Assembly: GCA_964540165.1 (NCBI GenBank)
Contig: CAZILU010000137.1
Location: forward strand, 1 to 8,031
Direction of reading: 5' to 3'
DNA: 8,031 bases
From: Mariniphaga sp964540165
GTDB taxonomy: Bacteria; Bacteroidota; Bacteroidia; Bacteroidales; Prolixibacteraceae
The notes under the pieces are model-generated. The model ran no database searches, was not told where the DNA came from, and saw only the letters and a program-made list of their open reading frames with translations. The stretch's first letter is position 1, and each line of letters begins with the position of its first letter. A program made the translations under genes and the position numbers. Positions 7,101-8,031 of the stretch are shown piece after piece.

Positions 7101-7919
7101 GAAAAAGGAATAAAGCTTTCCATCGCTGAACGAATCAGCAGCGAAAGAGCCATGGTTATGACTGATAAGATCAAATTAAGTGGCATCCTTACAAATCTGA
7201 TCAAGAATGCCATCAAATTCACATCTCGGGGATCCGTTGAAATAGGCAGTTATATCCAGGAAGATTCTTCTATTTTTTTCATCAAAGATACCGGATTAGG
7301 TATTCCGGAAGAGAAAAAGGATCTTATTTTTAAACGGTTTATCCAGGCCGATATGCGTATTTCCAGGGACCATGAAGGATCCGGTCTGGGACTATCCATT
7401 ACCAAGGCATATGTGGACACCATGAAAGGAAAAATTTGGGTAGAATCAATCCCGGGAAAAGGAAGTTCCTTTTTTGTATCTATTCCTTATCACCCGATCC
7501 AAAATCAAAACAAAGCAAATGAACAACCTGAAAATATACAGGAACAACCAATAAATCCGATCATCATACTCGTTGCGGAAGATGATCAGATTAGCTATCA
7601 ATATCTTGAAATTCTTCTAAAGAAAGAAAATCTGAATCTGATCAGAGCGACAAACGGTATTGAAGCGATAGAAAAACTTAAAGAGAACGCCCAAACAGCC
7701 ATGATTCTTATGGATGTTAAGATGCCGGTCATGGATGGACTTAAAGCAACGCAGGAGATCAGGAAATTCAACAAAGATATTCCCATTATCGCCCAAACGG
7801 CCTATGCATTTCCGGAAGATAAACGAAAAACCGAGGAAGCGGGATGCAATGATTATATCGTAAAACCGATCAATAAGCATATCCTTCTTGAAAAGATAAA
7901 AAAGTATGCAGGATCCTGA
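4152..7919 (+). CDS. Hybrid sensor histidine kinase (Cache-like/PAS/GAF/PAS/PAS/HisKA/HATPase/REC)
   Basis: The 1255-residue inner-membrane kinase autophosphorylates on His and passes phosphate to its own receiver. TM1 is at about 13-32 and TM2 at about 297-318; between them lies a roughly 260-residue periplasmic Cache-like sensor with the NWLKER segment (60-65) near its start. The cytoplasmic part has PAS1 (about 345-460), GAF (about 482-620), PAS2 (about 636-745) and PAS3 (about 758-870). The HisKA domain has H900 in the motif NMSHEIRTPMNG. The ATPase has N box N1019 (LIKNAIKFT), G1 box DTGLGIP (D1046) and G2 box GSGLGL (1076-1081). A Q/N/P-rich linker (about 1117-1136) leads to the receiver: acidic pair D1144-D1145, phospho-acceptor D1188 (LMDVKMPVMDG), T1216 and K1238. 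All catalytic residues are present. There is no AraC-type HTH, so it is not a classical hybrid two-component system regulator, and no HPt domain, so output needs a partner. It follows the HAD-like gene by 21 bp, and a glycosidase-like gene starts 2 bp after its stop. Confidence 0.95.
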   Translation: MGTVFNRKQDLFPAGIIIIAAFLLFLFGYFFYQNEKETIYQYKSNELNTINQIKTEQISNWLKERISEVEYFTENPPYDNYIVSLTQGKTNATDLYRKALQHISTNSRYENIFILDNRGKILFSLDEKFSNVDAETLRRLDETRQSGQFSIQDLYYCNTDQKIHFEIIKPIKDPNGGVIASIFFRTDPRTFLFPLISNWMRHNDTEESLLVTNDQHQVRFLNHVRHEDNSRLQITIDLGNKKNLEVQAVLGLEGITEGLDYRGEKVLASIRKVPGTTWLLIVKMDKQEMYMVLNRNIVWIMSVVLLLMVTVSVLLAWLHYRKQRNIYRELFINQTELYQAQEEYGATLYSIGDGVITTDQHGNVKHLNPKAEKLTCWKEADARGVPVEKVFNIIHEYTREPVESPVRQVLQEGRTVGLANHTLLIAKDGTEIPISDSGAPIKDSQGNLLGVVLVFSDQIAERERRKLLMLRLSMFEYAIDHSLQDILTKMIDEISRLFQSPIGLISLLTEDQQSVRMQSWSSNVTNQIRVNEPTGSYQTKGTESWKEVTSSKQPVVHNDCAASCEKNVFFENQNQIFRELIVPVIRKNRVVALLGLANKPTDYTEQDIEIASFLSDVAWEISDHKIHEEKLIESEKKFRKLFQEHSAVKLIIDPETGCIVDANQAAANFYGWSINELTTMKISQINTLPEDVIRQKMNEARSNRNIHFEFKHKKANGEIVDIENFSSRVILGGKELLHSIIHDISEKKRAIAALLESEEQNRLIMDNSMDAILLTQPNGKILTANKSATALFQMSLEELKNSHRDQLLNAEEPNPADLSKLLKKSELTNTQLRFFRKDGSTFPAEVSMAQFKNQKEEYFTSMIIRDITERARWERELLDAKEKAEESDRLKSAFLANMSHEIRTPMNGILGFLGLLQQDNLNKDNRLEYLKIVNKSGHRLLDTINDIIEISKIEAGEQKLTLSQTDLDEMIRFQYDFFKPQAAEKGIKLSIAERISSERAMVMTDKIKLSGILTNLIKNAIKFTSRGSVEIGSYIQEDSSIFFIKDTGLGIPEEKKDLIFKRFIQADMRISRDHEGSGLGLSITKAYVDTMKGKIWVESIPGKGSSFFVSIPYHPIQNQNKANEQPENIQEQPINPIIILVAEDDQISYQYLEILLKKENLNLIRATNGIEAIEKLKENAQTAMILMDVKMPVMDGLKATQEIRKFNKDIPIIAQTAYAFPEDKRKTEEAGCNDYIVKPINKHILLEKIKKYAGS

Positions 7920-7921
7920 AA

Positions 7922-8031
7922 GTGAACTACCGGCAATTGATCTCTCAGGCAGACCTGGTTTATGATCAACCGGCATTACGAAGCGAAGCCGGGCAACCCA
8001 TTGGAAACGGGAGAATGGGAACAATGGTGTG
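7922..8031 (+). CDS. N-terminus of a putative glycoside-hydrolase-type enzyme, cut by the right edge
   Basis: The frame starts with GTG at 7922 and is open to the window edge (36 complete codons). The product ends with RSEAGQPIGNGRMGTMV. A PIGNGRMG motif after a short LVYDQPA segment is typical of the opening of GH95-like alpha-L-fucosidases and of related proteins such as the DUF5703 group (recalled, not searched). In frame there is a TGA at 7889-7891 and no ATG between it and the motif, so GTG 7922 is the most likely start; AGGA at 7910-7913 is a plausible ribosome binding site. With this start the protein has no signal peptide, unlike most exported relatives. It begins 2 bp after the kinase stop codon, suggesting cotranscription and perhaps translational coupling. 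Only the first residues are visible, so the family call is tentative. Confidence 0.6.
   Translation, partial: MNYRQLISQADLVYDQPALRSEAGQPIGNGRMGTMV

Noticed and set aside
4152..7919. Classical hybrid two-component system regulator controlling a polysaccharide locus.
   Set aside because: The protein ends right after the receiver domain; there is no AraC-type DNA-binding region and no beta-propeller sensor.
7617..8024. A 135-codon minus-strand reading frame across the end of the kinase and the next gene.
   Set aside because: It lies antisense to a well-supported receiver domain and the glycosidase-like start, and its product has no recognisable motif.

Overview
The window looks like a piece of a chromosome from the Bacteroidota/Balneolota/Rhodothermota (FCB) part of the bacteria. 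The evidence is indirect. The genes are AT-leaning with AT-rich spacers, the starts of the complete genes lack a Shine-Dalgarno sequence, and there is a signal peptide-TPR-transmembrane-LuxR-like regulator and a long multi-PAS hybrid histidine kinase, both typical of that group. The genus cannot be read from the sequence. No tRNA, rRNA, CRISPR array, insertion sequence or phage gene was seen.

Layout. (1) Positions 998 to 1, minus strand: the first 332 codons of a secreted right-handed beta-helix (pectin-lyase-like) protein, cut by the left edge. (2) 999-1413: an AT-rich divergent spacer with three different short arrays that all have a 7-bp period. (3) 1414-3204, plus: a membrane-anchored TPR protein with a C-terminal LuxR-like helix-turn-helix. 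(4) 3205-3704: a 500-bp non-coding spacer with two hairpins, the second a long imperfect one followed by a T-rich run. (5) 3705-4130, plus: a small HAD-like protein whose key catalytic aspartates appear to be replaced. (6) 4152-7919, plus: a 1255-residue hybrid histidine kinase (TM, Cache-like sensor, TM, PAS, GAF, PAS, PAS, HisKA, HATPase, REC). (7) 7922 to the right edge, plus: the first 36 codons of what looks like a glycoside-hydrolase-type enzyme, starting 2 bp after the kinase stop codon.

How it may work together (inference). A secreted beta-helix protein and a glycoside-hydrolase-like gene flank two membrane sensory regulators. This fits a locus that senses and degrades an extracellular polysaccharide or glycan. 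The HAD-like gene, the kinase and the downstream enzyme gene are closely spaced (21 bp and 2 bp) and read as one operon, with the structured 3467-3603 element upstream. No SusC/SusD pair or complete carbohydrate-active enzyme lies in the window, so the substrate is unknown. The least ordinary items are the degenerate HAD-like protein coupled to the kinase, the three heptad arrays, the orphan structured element, and the apparent lack of a signal peptide on the last gene.
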